Shown here piece by piece: positions 1 to 5,606 of a stretch of 10,774 nt of DNA. A program made the position numbers and the translations under genes. Every line of letters begins with the position of its first letter. Within the stretch, counting starts at the first letter, position 1. The stretch comes from Rickettsiales bacterium UBA1997 (GTDB lineage: Bacteria > Pseudomonadota > Alphaproteobacteria > Rickettsiales > UBA1997), in assembly GCA_002335845.1 (NCBI GenBank), contig DDCV01000161.1, forward strand, positions 1 to 10,774, read 5' to 3'. The notes under the pieces were generated by a model, which ran no database searches, had not been told where the DNA came from, and saw only the letters and a program-made list of their open reading frames with translations.

Positions 1-31
1 CACGGGGTTTTGGACACTCCCTACGAAATCA

Positions 32-57
32 AGAAACCTCTAACAAAAGAGGTCTCT
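32..57 (-). terminator. Terminator-like hairpin of the small ORF
   Basis: Read on the minus strand, AGAGACCTCT and AGAGGTTTCT form a 10-bp stem with one G-U pair around a 6-base loop. It is followed by a moderately U-rich stretch (TGATTTC). The G-U pair exists only in the minus-strand transcript; on the plus strand it becomes an A-C mismatch, which supports minus-strand use. The hairpin starts right at the second in-frame stop (56-58) of the small ORF upstream, as a terminator would. The U-tract is not continuous. Confidence 0.55.
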
Positions 58-88
58 AAGTATCATAATGCCAATTCCAATCTTTAAG

Positions 89-268
89 CTATTCAATGCT
101 TTTCAGCTTTAGATGAATCACATTACTGCCAGGCCTTAACTCAGACATTAATTGATTTCTTAGTTCAACAGTATGATTGCTTATTTTTTCAAGTAACTCA
201 AGTACCAATGAGGCGTCTTGAGGTATATTATTTAAGAATTGAGATTCTTTTTGAATGTCTATACTCAT
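89..268 (-). CDS. Small hypothetical protein, 59 aa, possibly shortened by an amber stop
   Basis: A minus-strand ORF starts at ATG 266-268 (MSIDIQKESQF...) and ends at TAG 89-91. The start is well supported: AAGGTAG lies 5 bases upstream, one of the few clear Shine-Dalgarno sequences in the window, and a near-consensus promoter lies about 60 bp further up. The product looks helical, acidic and soluble, with no signal peptide and no cysteine; I do not recognise the family. After the TAG the same frame continues with protein-like sequence, LKDWNWHYDT, to a second TAG at 56-58 that abuts the terminator-like hairpin. The full gene may therefore be 56-268 (70 codons) with a CAG-to-TAG change, or the TAG may be the true end. 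It is too short for common ORF-length cutoffs. Confidence 0.55.
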   Translation of the reverse strand: MSIDIQKESQFLNNIPQDASLVLELLEKISNHTVELRNQLMSELRPGSNVIHLKLKSIE

Positions 269-328
269 AAAAACTACCTTTTTAAAGTTATTATTAATTT
301 AATTAACGCTTTTATTTGCGATAATTCC

Positions 329-357
329 ATTATAGCACATTTTGGTAATTTTGTCCA
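329..357 (-). promoter_or_regulatory. Near-consensus sigma-70 promoter for the small ORF
   Basis: On the minus strand the -35 box TGGACA (352-357, 5 of 6 consensus) is followed by a 17-bp spacer and a perfect -10 box TATAAT (329-334), preceded by TGC as an extended -10. Transcription would begin near 322, giving a leader of about 55 nt before the ATG at 268. This is the strongest promoter match I see in the window. Confidence 0.7.
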
Positions 358-379
358 AAACACCAGTAAACCTTTATAC

Positions 380-472
380 ATAAGGCTTGATGGCTTTTTA
401 ATAAGGATTTTAGTTAAAATCAATTAAAAAATTTTTATCAAAAATATGATAAAGCCTTTTCTCAAGCCTTAT
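380..472. repeat. Long imperfect palindrome between the small ORF promoter and the glycosyltransferase
   Basis: ATAAGGCTTGA (380-390) is the exact reverse complement of TCAAGCCTTAT (462-472). Inside it, GGCTTT (392-397) pairs with AAAGCC (451-456) after a bulge of 1 against 5 bases, giving about 17 paired positions around a loop of about 53 bases. The loop contains the smaller hairpin at 434-453. It lies in the 216-bp gene-free stretch 269-484, where I see no other gene. It could be a dispersed palindromic repeat, an mRNA-end structure of the glycosyltransferase gene, or both. Confidence 0.45.
434..453 (-). terminator. Weak AU-rich hairpin downstream of the glycosyltransferase
   Basis: TTTATCA (434-440) and TGATAAA (447-453) form a 7-bp stem around a 6-base loop. 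On the minus strand it is followed by AATTTTTTAATT. It lies about 30 bp beyond the stop codon of the minus-strand glycosyltransferase, so it is placed as an intrinsic terminator would be. The stem has only one G-C pair and would be weak, and it competes for AAA at 451-453 with the larger palindrome around it. Confidence 0.35.
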
Positions 473-484
473 AATCAATATTAC

Positions 485-1267
485 TCAGGATTTTTGTCGT
501 AATTCATCTTGCTTTTCAGCATGCTTAATCGCTTTAGCAAATCTTGAAAAAGCAAATAAATAGCTGTAAATCAGACCCTTAAAACCATATATAAAATAAC
601 GCCGCACAAAATAAGCTTTAATAAAGGCGAAGGATGGGATGAGTAATATTTTTAAATGCGATATTTTCTTATTCTTGTCAATGCTATCTTTAGCTTGCAT
701 TTCAGAATAATAATTAATTTTTTCAATCCAATGTTGATAAGATCTAAAAGATTGATGGTGAATGATATTTTTAAGTTGGCCGATTTTTGATGCAGAATCA
801 TCATTCATCACTACAGAATCATGAACCGAGCTATTTCTAAAGCCGCCGTGATTTTTATTATACAATCTTAATTGATTATAATAATAAGCCCATTTTTTTG
901 GTTTTTTTTCAAAACGAAATTTATTAACTATCTTTACGCGATAACCACAAAAATTATTGATATTATTGCTTTTCTTAAGTTTTAAAATTTCTTGCGCTAA
1001 TTGCTGTGATAACTCCTCATCAGCGTCGATATTTAAAATCCAGTCATTTTTGCAAGCATTTTCTCCAAATATTTTTTGCTGACCAAATCCTTGCCATTTA
1101 TTAAAAATAACTTTAGCTCCACAGCTCTCAGCAATTTTTTTCGTATCATCTTCACTTCCCGAATCAATCACCAAAATCTCATCAGCAAAATCTTTAATTG
1201 ATTGCAAAACTGGAAAAATCCTGTCAGATTCGTTCTTAGTGATAAGAAAAACTGAGATTTTAATCAT
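485..1267 (-). CDS. Family-2 glycosyltransferase, WaaE/KdtX-like (LPS core)
   Basis: A 260-residue GT2 enzyme with the GT-A fold at its N-terminus. Visible landmarks are the opening strand and loop ISVFLITKNES (4-14), the nucleotide-binding region ILVIDSGSEDDTKKI (31-45) and the acidic metal-sugar site NIDADEE (79-85). No signal peptide is seen. The C-terminal third (about 200-245) is basic and aromatic with hydrophobic patches, as in enzymes that sit on the inner membrane face. The architecture matches WaaE/KdtX-type enzymes that add a sugar to the lipopolysaccharide inner core on the cytoplasmic side; the exact sugar cannot be read from the sequence. It starts at ATG 1265-1267 without a clear Shine-Dalgarno sequence, and is divergent from dsbA across 108 bp. 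A second gene of the same type lies at 6706-7473. Confidence 0.82.
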   Translation of the reverse strand: MIKISVFLITKNESDRIFPVLQSIKDFADEILVIDSGSEDDTKKIAESCGAKVIFNKWQGFGQQKIFGENACKNDWILNIDADEELSQQLAQEILKLKKSNNINNFCGYRVKIVNKFRFEKKPKKWAYYYNQLRLYNKNHGGFRNSSVHDSVVMNDDSASKIGQLKNIIHHQSFRSYQHWIEKINYYSEMQAKDSIDKNKKISHLKILLIPSFAFIKAYFVRRYFIYGFKGLIYSYLFAFSRFAKAIKHAEKQDELRQKS

Positions 1268-1375
1268 AATAAAACATGAAAAGTGTTGAATAAAATAAAA
1301 AAGTTAAGAAAAAGATTAACTATACCGCTTTTCCAATCTTAAATAATATTTTTTAATTTAAAAAATAATCAAACA
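1268..1375. promoter_or_regulatory. Divergent intergenic region with an AT-only palindrome
   Basis: This 108-bp gap must carry both the promoter of the minus-strand glycosyltransferase and that of the dsbA operon. I find no convincing -35/-10 pair; the best fragment is TATAGT read on the minus strand (1318-1323). TATTTTTTAA and TTAAAAAATA form a perfect 10-bp inverted repeat around one T at 1347-1367, eight bases before the dsbA ATG. AAGATT (1312-1317) and AATCTT (1335-1340) form a second, smaller inverted repeat. Either could be an operator, but AT-rich DNA gives such palindromes readily. Confidence 0.35.
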
Positions 1376-2179
1376 ATGAAAAAGAAACCTCTAATAATTG
1401 CCGGATCGATAATTTTTGCTTTTATTTTTGCTCTTGTTGTAGTCAATAATTACAAAACTAAAACATCTTTCAAATATGACAATATGTCGGCTCAAGAATT
1501 AAAGCCACAAAAAAATACACAAGATGCAATACAAAAAGAAGTTATAAAGGAAGCAAAAAAGGCAAATATTGCAGATCAAGAAGCAATCAATGATAAAGCT
1601 CAGGGCGGCATTCAAGGAGAATTGCTCAAGGAATCTTCTAAAGATATTGTTTTGGGCAATAAAAACGCCCCAATTACTATTATTGAATATGCCTCTTTAT
1701 CTTGTCCACATTGCGCTTATTTTGCTCGCGATGCTTTTCCTCAACTAAAAAACGAATATATTGATAAAGGACTGGTAAAATTTATCTTTCGCGACTTTCC
1801 ACTAAATCAACATGCTCTAACCGCTGGCATAATCGCTAAATGTCACGCTAGAAACAACCCTTCATCACTATCTGATAAATATTATAATTTTCTAAAAATT
1901 CTTTTTAAATCTCAAGATTCCTGGGCTTTCGACAAAAATTTTGTTAAAAAACTAGAAATTGTTGCTAAAATGGACGGCATAACTCAAGAGCAATTTAAGG
2001 CCTGCTTAGATAAAAAAGAAATTTCTGATGAGATTTTAAAAGGGCGCATGAAAGCATCAAAAGAGCTGGAAATTAAATCAACTCCAACATTTTTTATTAA
2101 TGGCGTTACATCTTCTGGCTATACCGATTATATTAAAATAAAAAATATTATTGAAACTGAACTTAGCAAAACCAAATAA
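1376..2179 (+). CDS. dsbA: Membrane-anchored DsbA-family thiol:disulfide oxidoreductase
   Basis: Predicted periplasmic disulfide-forming enzyme that passes oxidising equivalents to exported proteins. Residues 1-4 are basic and 5-23 form one hydrophobic segment, best read as an uncleaved signal anchor. A charged, helical linker (about 37-90) follows, then a DsbA-type thioredoxin domain (about 91-265). The active site is C110-P-H-C113 and the cis-proline loop is STPTFFING with P237. Two further cysteines, C156 and C210, lie in the inserted helical part and could form the second disulfide known from alphaproteobacterial DsbA proteins such as those of Wolbachia. It is the first gene of a tight plus-strand operon: its TAA is one base from the mlaF ATG. 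No Shine-Dalgarno is visible. The downstream pilin-like proteins, each with one cysteine pair, are plausible substrates. Confidence 0.88.
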   Translation: MKKKPLIIAGSIIFAFIFALVVVNNYKTKTSFKYDNMSAQELKPQKNTQDAIQKEVIKEAKKANIADQEAINDKAQGGIQGELLKESSKDIVLGNKNAPITIIEYASLSCPHCAYFARDAFPQLKNEYIDKGLVKFIFRDFPLNQHALTAGIIAKCHARNNPSSLSDKYYNFLKILFKSQDSWAFDKNFVKKLEIVAKMDGITQEQFKACLDKKEISDEILKGRMKASKELEIKSTPTFFINGVTSSGYTDYIKIKNIIETELSKTK

Positions 2180-2180
2180 A

Positions 2181-2945
2181 ATGACTGATAGCAAGATTGA
2201 GATTAAAAATTTAGTCAAAAACTTTGGTGATAAGGAAGTTTTAAAGAATATTAACCTTGATATAAAAAAAGGTGAATCGGTAGTTATTTTGGGTGGCTCT
2301 GGTAGTGGAAAATCTGTTTTGATAAAAACCATATCAACATTGATGACGCCAACTTCAGGTAGTATAAAAATTGATGGTCAAGAAATTACCAATCAAAGCC
2401 AAAAAGACCATGATTTATTGATGGAGAAAATTGGCTTTTTATTTCAAGGCGGCGCTTTGTTCGACTCTCTTGCTATCTGGGAAAATGTAGCTTTTCGCCT
2501 ACTCTATCAAAAAAAAATGTCCAAAGAAGAGGCGCGAGAAATTGCTATTTCTAAACTAAAATCGGTTGGACTATCAAAAAAAACTGCCGATCTCTACCCT
2601 TCCGAACTTTCTGGTGGTATGCAAAAAAGAGCTTCTTTAGCTAGAGCCATTGCTATTAATCCAGAAATAATGTTTTTTGATGAGCCAACAACAGGACTTG
2701 ATCCAATAATGGCTGATGTAATTAATGACATTATAATTTCAACATCCAAAGAATTAGGAGCAACTAGCATTACCATAACTCACGACATGGCTTCAGCCAA
2801 AAAAATTGCCGATAAGGTGGCTATGCTTTATCATGGTGAAATTATCTGGTTTGGCGATGTTAAAGATATGTACTCCTCAAATAATCCATTTCTTGACCAA
2901 TTCATAAATGGCAAAGCTAATGGCCCAATAAAATTTACAACATAA
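2181..2945 (+). CDS. mlaF: MlaF-type ABC transporter ATP-binding protein (phospholipid/Mla transport)
   Basis: Cytoplasmic ATPase of the Mla-type ABC importer, which with MlaE (permease) and MlaD (MCE protein) moves phospholipid between the membranes and keeps outer-membrane lipid asymmetry. The 254 residues show Walker A GGSGSGKS (38-45), a Q-loop in the MlaF-characteristic LFQGGALFDSL (87-97), signature LSGGMQKR (143-150), Walker B IMFFDE (163-168) and H-loop His201. The short C-terminal tail FINGKANGPIKF (241-252) is also MlaF-like. I chose ATG 2181 rather than the ATG at 2151 because the latter lies inside dsbA and adds ten residues outside the family alignment. The gene follows dsbA by one base, and its stop overlaps the next ATG (TAATG). 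No mlaE or mlaD is in the window. Confidence 0.88.
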   Translation: MTDSKIEIKNLVKNFGDKEVLKNINLDIKKGESVVILGGSGSGKSVLIKTISTLMTPTSGSIKIDGQEITNQSQKDHDLLMEKIGFLFQGGALFDSLAIWENVAFRLLYQKKMSKEEAREIAISKLKSVGLSKKTADLYPSELSGGMQKRASLARAIAINPEIMFFDEPTTGLDPIMADVINDIIISTSKELGATSITITHDMASAKKIADKVAMLYHGEIIWFGDVKDMYSSNNPFLDQFINGKANGPIKFTT

Positions 2946-3868
2946 TGAGACATGGTAAAGCAAAGGCAGCATTTTCTTTAATTGAACTATCAATAGTTAT
3001 TTTGATAATAGGATTATTGATTCAGGGAGTTATCAAAGGTAGGGATCTTTTAAACAAGATGGAGCTAACGGCGGCGCGCAATATTACAACAAACTCTCCA
3101 ATTCATCGCACTAAAGATCTTCTTTTCTGGTACGAAACAACTTCACAAGATGCTTTCTTAGAAGATGATATAGTTGATGATAATTTAATAGAAAATTGGA
3201 ATGATAATAAGCTAGCTACAGATACCCAATACAATCTAACTCAATCTTCAACAGCAAGGCAACCTAGCTATGTTAAAAACGGCATTAATGGATTACCATC
3301 TCTTGATTTTCTTGGTATTTATAACGCAAATTCCAATAATGATTGCATGAAGTCAGCTATAGGTGGTCAGATTATATTGAATGAAAGCCATACATTGTTT
3401 TTTGTTGGAAAAAAGAATGATCTTGATAATAGCCATTTGCTAAAATTCGCTATACCCTCAGGTGGAGCAGCTCAATCTATAGCATATGTCGGTAGTAGCA
3501 ATGATTTTTCATTTGTCTATAGACACAATTCTTCTAGCAGTGGCGGTGAATTCATAGCAGGCAATGTATCCAATAATACTGTCGATAAACCTTACATATT
3601 AAGATCTGTTAGAAATCATGATCAACAAACTATAGAAGCTTGGCTTAATGACTCTAAGATTCTTGACACCTCAACTACTAACCTTAATGATTACAATGTT
3701 AGTGGCTTTGAGTTTACTGTTGGATCAAATAGCTGTACAAACACTCCGACTCGCAGCTATGATGGAACTATATCAGAAATAATTGGTTTCAACAGATCCC
3801 TAAAAAAAGGCGAGATTAAGGCAATTGAAGATTATTTAAGTCAAAAATATGATATTAAAGTTAGATAA
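2945..3868 (+). CDS. Type IV pilin-like protein with C-terminal LamG/ConA-like domain, copy 1
   Basis: 307 residues. The N-terminus is a class III (prepilin) signal: basic leader MRHGKAKAA (1-9), then FSLIELSIVILIIGLL with the conserved Glu at mature +5 (E14) and a hydrophobic helix to about 31. The residue before the cleavage site is Ala instead of the usual Gly. From about 57 (DLLFWYE) to the end it resembles LamG-3/concanavalin-like jelly-roll proteins. Landmarks are RQPSYVKNGINGLPSLDF (105-122) and the closing block GTISEIIGFNRSLKKGEI (274-291). Only two cysteines occur, C134 and C264. It is presumably inserted in the inner membrane and then assembled into a pilus or pseudopilus, or released, with the jelly-roll outside. 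Its ATG overlaps the mlaF stop by one base (TAATG), which suggests translational coupling. No pilus assembly genes are nearby, so the function is inferred from domain type only. Confidence 0.75.
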   Translation: MRHGKAKAAFSLIELSIVILIIGLLIQGVIKGRDLLNKMELTAARNITTNSPIHRTKDLLFWYETTSQDAFLEDDIVDDNLIENWNDNKLATDTQYNLTQSSTARQPSYVKNGINGLPSLDFLGIYNANSNNDCMKSAIGGQIILNESHTLFFVGKKNDLDNSHLLKFAIPSGGAAQSIAYVGSSNDFSFVYRHNSSSSGGEFIAGNVSNNTVDKPYILRSVRNHDQQTIEAWLNDSKILDTSTTNLNDYNVSGFEFTVGSNSCTNTPTRSYDGTISEIIGFNRSLKKGEIKAIEDYLSQKYDIKVR

Positions 3869-4823
3869 AACTACTTTGGGTAAAAAACGAAGACATGTAT
3901 ATAATCGGGCTTTTTCTTTGATAGAGATATCTGTGGTTTTATTGATAGTTGGTCTTTTGGTGGCAATGATATCTGGCACTACAACTTTTATTAATAAAAC
4001 CAAGCTGGTTAAAGCAGTTACCTTAACCAAAAACGCCCCCGTTTTAGATATTAATGATTTGGTTTTTTGGTATGAGCCAGTTTTGCAGAGTAGTTTTGAC
4101 GAAGGTGTAAAAGATGGTGATCTTGTTGTGAATTGGTATGATCAAAATTCTAAATCATATGACAAAATCAACTTAACACAGCCCACCTCTACGCGCCAGC
4201 CGAAATATGTCAAAGACGGCATTAACGGCTTGCCAACTGTTGAATTTTATCATAATAATCAAAACAATTGCATTCAATCACCTCCGCTATCTTTATTCAT
4301 TCGCGAAAAGCATACAATTTTTTTGGTGGTTAAAAGCACTAATTCCTCACAAGCGCAAGAAATTTTAAAAATACATGAAAGTCTTGGTGGCGAAAACACG
4401 AAAGGCACGCTTGTTTTGATAAGACTTCAGAATAATTCAGGTAAAAAAATAAGATATTTTTTTAGAGCAGATTTAGGAAATGGATCAAGTGGCGGTGAAG
4501 ATGTTTATAGCTCAAATATCAGTAACAATGTCAATAGTATTATTAGAGTTACTAGGAAAGATAGCCTTGATGGATTAAACATTTGGTTTAATGAATCTCA
4601 AGTTATTACCAATGATAACAGTAGTGGAGGTAATCATGGCAATACTCAAAAAACTAATATCGCTATAACATTGTCCGGGGGAAGGTGTCAGCCTGGAAAT
4701 TATAGTGCTAGCTTTAGAGGCTATATTTCAGAAGTTATATTTTATAATAGGGTCTTAAAAAATTCTGAAATAATAGATATTGAAAATTATCTCAGTAAAA
4801 AATATAGCATAGCTATTGAATAA
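3849..4823 (+). CDS. Type IV pilin-like protein with C-terminal LamG/ConA-like domain, copy 2
   Basis: 324 residues, a diverged tandem paralogue of the preceding gene. It has a basic leader, then A21|F22 SLIEISVVLLIVGLL with Glu at mature +5 (E26), again with Ala at -1. The jelly-roll part starts at about 71 (LVFWYE) and shares RQPKYVKDGINGLPTVEF (116-133), SSGGE (213-217) and the terminal block GYISEVIFYNRVLKNSEI (291-308). It has exactly two cysteines, C141 and C280, at places equivalent to those of copy 1. The ATG at 3849 overlaps copy 1 by 20 bp and gives a 21-residue leader. A TTG at 3876, seven bases after the copy 1 stop, would give a 12-residue leader (MGKKRRHVYNRA) closer in length to copy 1. 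It is the last gene of the operon and converges with tolQ. Confidence 0.74.
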   Translation: MILKLDKTTLGKKRRHVYNRAFSLIEISVVLLIVGLLVAMISGTTTFINKTKLVKAVTLTKNAPVLDINDLVFWYEPVLQSSFDEGVKDGDLVVNWYDQNSKSYDKINLTQPTSTRQPKYVKDGINGLPTVEFYHNNQNNCIQSPPLSLFIREKHTIFLVVKSTNSSQAQEILKIHESLGGENTKGTLVLIRLQNNSGKKIRYFFRADLGNGSSGGEDVYSSNISNNVNSIIRVTRKDSLDGLNIWFNESQVITNDNSSGGNHGNTQKTNIAITLSGGRCQPGNYSASFRGYISEVIFYNRVLKNSEIIDIENYLSKKYSIAIE

Positions 4824-4827
4824 TTTT

Positions 4828-4844
4828 GCTAAAAAGCCTTTAGC
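4828..4844. terminator. Small hairpin between the convergent pilin operon and tolQ
   Basis: GCTAAA (4828-4833) and TTTAGC (4839-4844) form a 6-bp stem with a 5-base loop, overlapping the tolQ stop codon (4840-4842). It occupies most of the 16-bp gap between two convergent genes, where a shared terminator is expected. There is no proper U-tract on either side, so intrinsic termination would be poor. Confidence 0.3.
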
Positions 4845-5523
4845 GATCAAGCTCTCTTGATAAGATATTAAGCAATTCTGTAGCAAAATTATTTCCTCTC
4901 TCATAAAGGCGATTTACTCTAGCGGTAAATACATTATAAAAAAACACTGCTGGAATCGCCACAAACAAGCCAATTCCTGTTGCCAATAAAGCCTCGGCTA
5001 TTCCAGGAGCTACCACGGCCAAGCTAGTATTTTTCATGGTGGCAATTGATTGAAATGATTTCATAATTCCCCAAACAGTACCAAAAAGCCCGATAAAAGG
5101 AGCTGAAGAGCCAATAATAGCCATCATATTGAGACCTACTTCAAGATTTTGAACTGATTTTGATGTGGCAATATGCATAGCGCCATTTAACCTTTCCTTG
5201 AGAGATATTTTTTTAACTCCCGATTTATCGCTGACTATTGTGGTAATATCATTTTGTTTCCACTCGCGCATTGCAGCTAAAAAAATAGAAGCAAGTGGGT
5301 TATTGTCATCTTTTTTAGCTTCTTTGTAAATTTGCTCAATCGTCATTTTGCCGCCAAAATCTTTCTCAAATTTATTGCTACGCCTTTTAACTAACTGAAA
5401 TCTAACAACTTTTTCAATAATCATTGTCCAAGAAAATAATGATGCAAAAAGTAAAATAAGCATCACTCCTTTAACAACAATATCGGCCTGATTAATAAGA
5501 TCTAAAAATGAGTATGATTCCAT
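4840..5523 (-). CDS. tolQ: TolQ, proton-channel subunit of the Tol-Pal system
   Basis: Inner-membrane protein of the MotA/TolQ/ExbB family that, with TolR, uses the proton gradient to energise TolA and Pal for outer-membrane constriction and integrity. The 227 residues show the expected three membrane segments (about 15-37, 131-156 and 167-198) with a cytoplasmic domain between the first two. Diagnostic blocks are GSSAPFIGLFGTVWGIMKSF (138-157) and APGIAEALLATGIGLFVAIP (172-191). The full length fits TolQ better than ExbB, which often has a longer N-terminus. The start ATG 5521-5523 has no Shine-Dalgarno sequence. tolR, usually the next gene, is absent: the gene downstream is convergent pilin copy 2. 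Upstream are two glycosyltransferase genes on the same strand, separated by 83 bp that contain three hairpins. Confidence 0.9.
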   Translation of the reverse strand: MESYSFLDLINQADIVVKGVMLILLFASLFSWTMIIEKVVRFQLVKRRSNKFEKDFGGKMTIEQIYKEAKKDDNNPLASIFLAAMREWKQNDITTIVSDKSGVKKISLKERLNGAMHIATSKSVQNLEVGLNMMAIIGSSAPFIGLFGTVWGIMKSFQSIATMKNTSLAVVAPGIAEALLATGIGLFVAIPAVFFYNVFTARVNRLYERGNNFATELLNILSRELDR

Positions 5524-5545
5524 TTTGTTAAGTTTATATTTTTTA

Positions 5546-5593
5546 CGGCCAACGATGGCCGACGCCTAGTCAGGCTTGCCAACAAAAGTTGGG
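5546..5593. other. GC-rich cluster of three consecutive tetraloop hairpins
   Basis: Three stem-loops lie back to back, each with a 4-base loop. The first is CGGCCA-ACGA-TGGCCG (5546-5561, 6 bp), the second GCCT-AGTC-AGGC (5564-5575, 4 bp) and the third CCAAC-AAAA-GTTGG (5579-5592, 5 bp). By direct count 29 of the 48 bases are G or C, far above the surrounding sequence. CCAAC also occurs at 5549-5553, so GTTGG could pair with either copy. CTAGTC at 5566-5571 recurs at 5607-5612 over the glycosyltransferase stop codon. On the minus strand this is the end of the glycosyltransferase transcript or the leader of tolQ. It could be a terminator array, an RNA regulatory leader, or a dispersed palindromic repeat. 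Confidence 0.5.
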
Positions 5594-5606
5594 TATATTT
5601 TTGCGA

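Larger units (their letters stand above)
4..364. repeat. Possible small element bounded by a 13-bp imperfect inverted repeat
   Basis: The 13 bases at 4-16 (GGGGTTTTGGACA) match the reverse complement of 352-364 (TGTCCAAAACACC) at 12 of 13 positions. The repeat encloses a small minus-strand ORF, its terminator-like hairpin and its promoter; the right arm contains the -35 box. The sequence GTTTTGGACACTCC at the extreme left resembles insertion-sequence ends from memory, but I cannot verify this. No transposase and no convincing target duplication are visible, and the left flank is only three bases. It could be a MITE-like element, the edge of an insertion sequence, or chance. Confidence 0.22.

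Noticed and set aside
239..427. A 62-residue plus-strand ORF in the left gap
   Set aside because: It begins inside the better-supported minus-strand small gene, runs across its promoter and the palindrome, and has no ribosome-binding site or family resemblance.
2151..2180. An upstream ATG for mlaF
   Set aside because: It adds ten residues that overlap dsbA and lie outside the MlaF alignment; ATG 2181 fits the one-base spacing.
2078..2332. An 84-residue minus-strand ORF across the dsbA-mlaF junction
   Set aside because: It is antisense to two genes with intact catalytic motifs and shows no start signal.
4840..5523. Naming the proton-channel gene exbB
   Set aside because: The membrane motifs and total length fit TolQ better, and no TonB-system gene is nearby.
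5546..5593. A tRNA or other known RNA gene in the hairpin cluster
   Set aside because: It is too short, with no acceptor stem, no T-loop consensus and no anticodon arm of normal size.
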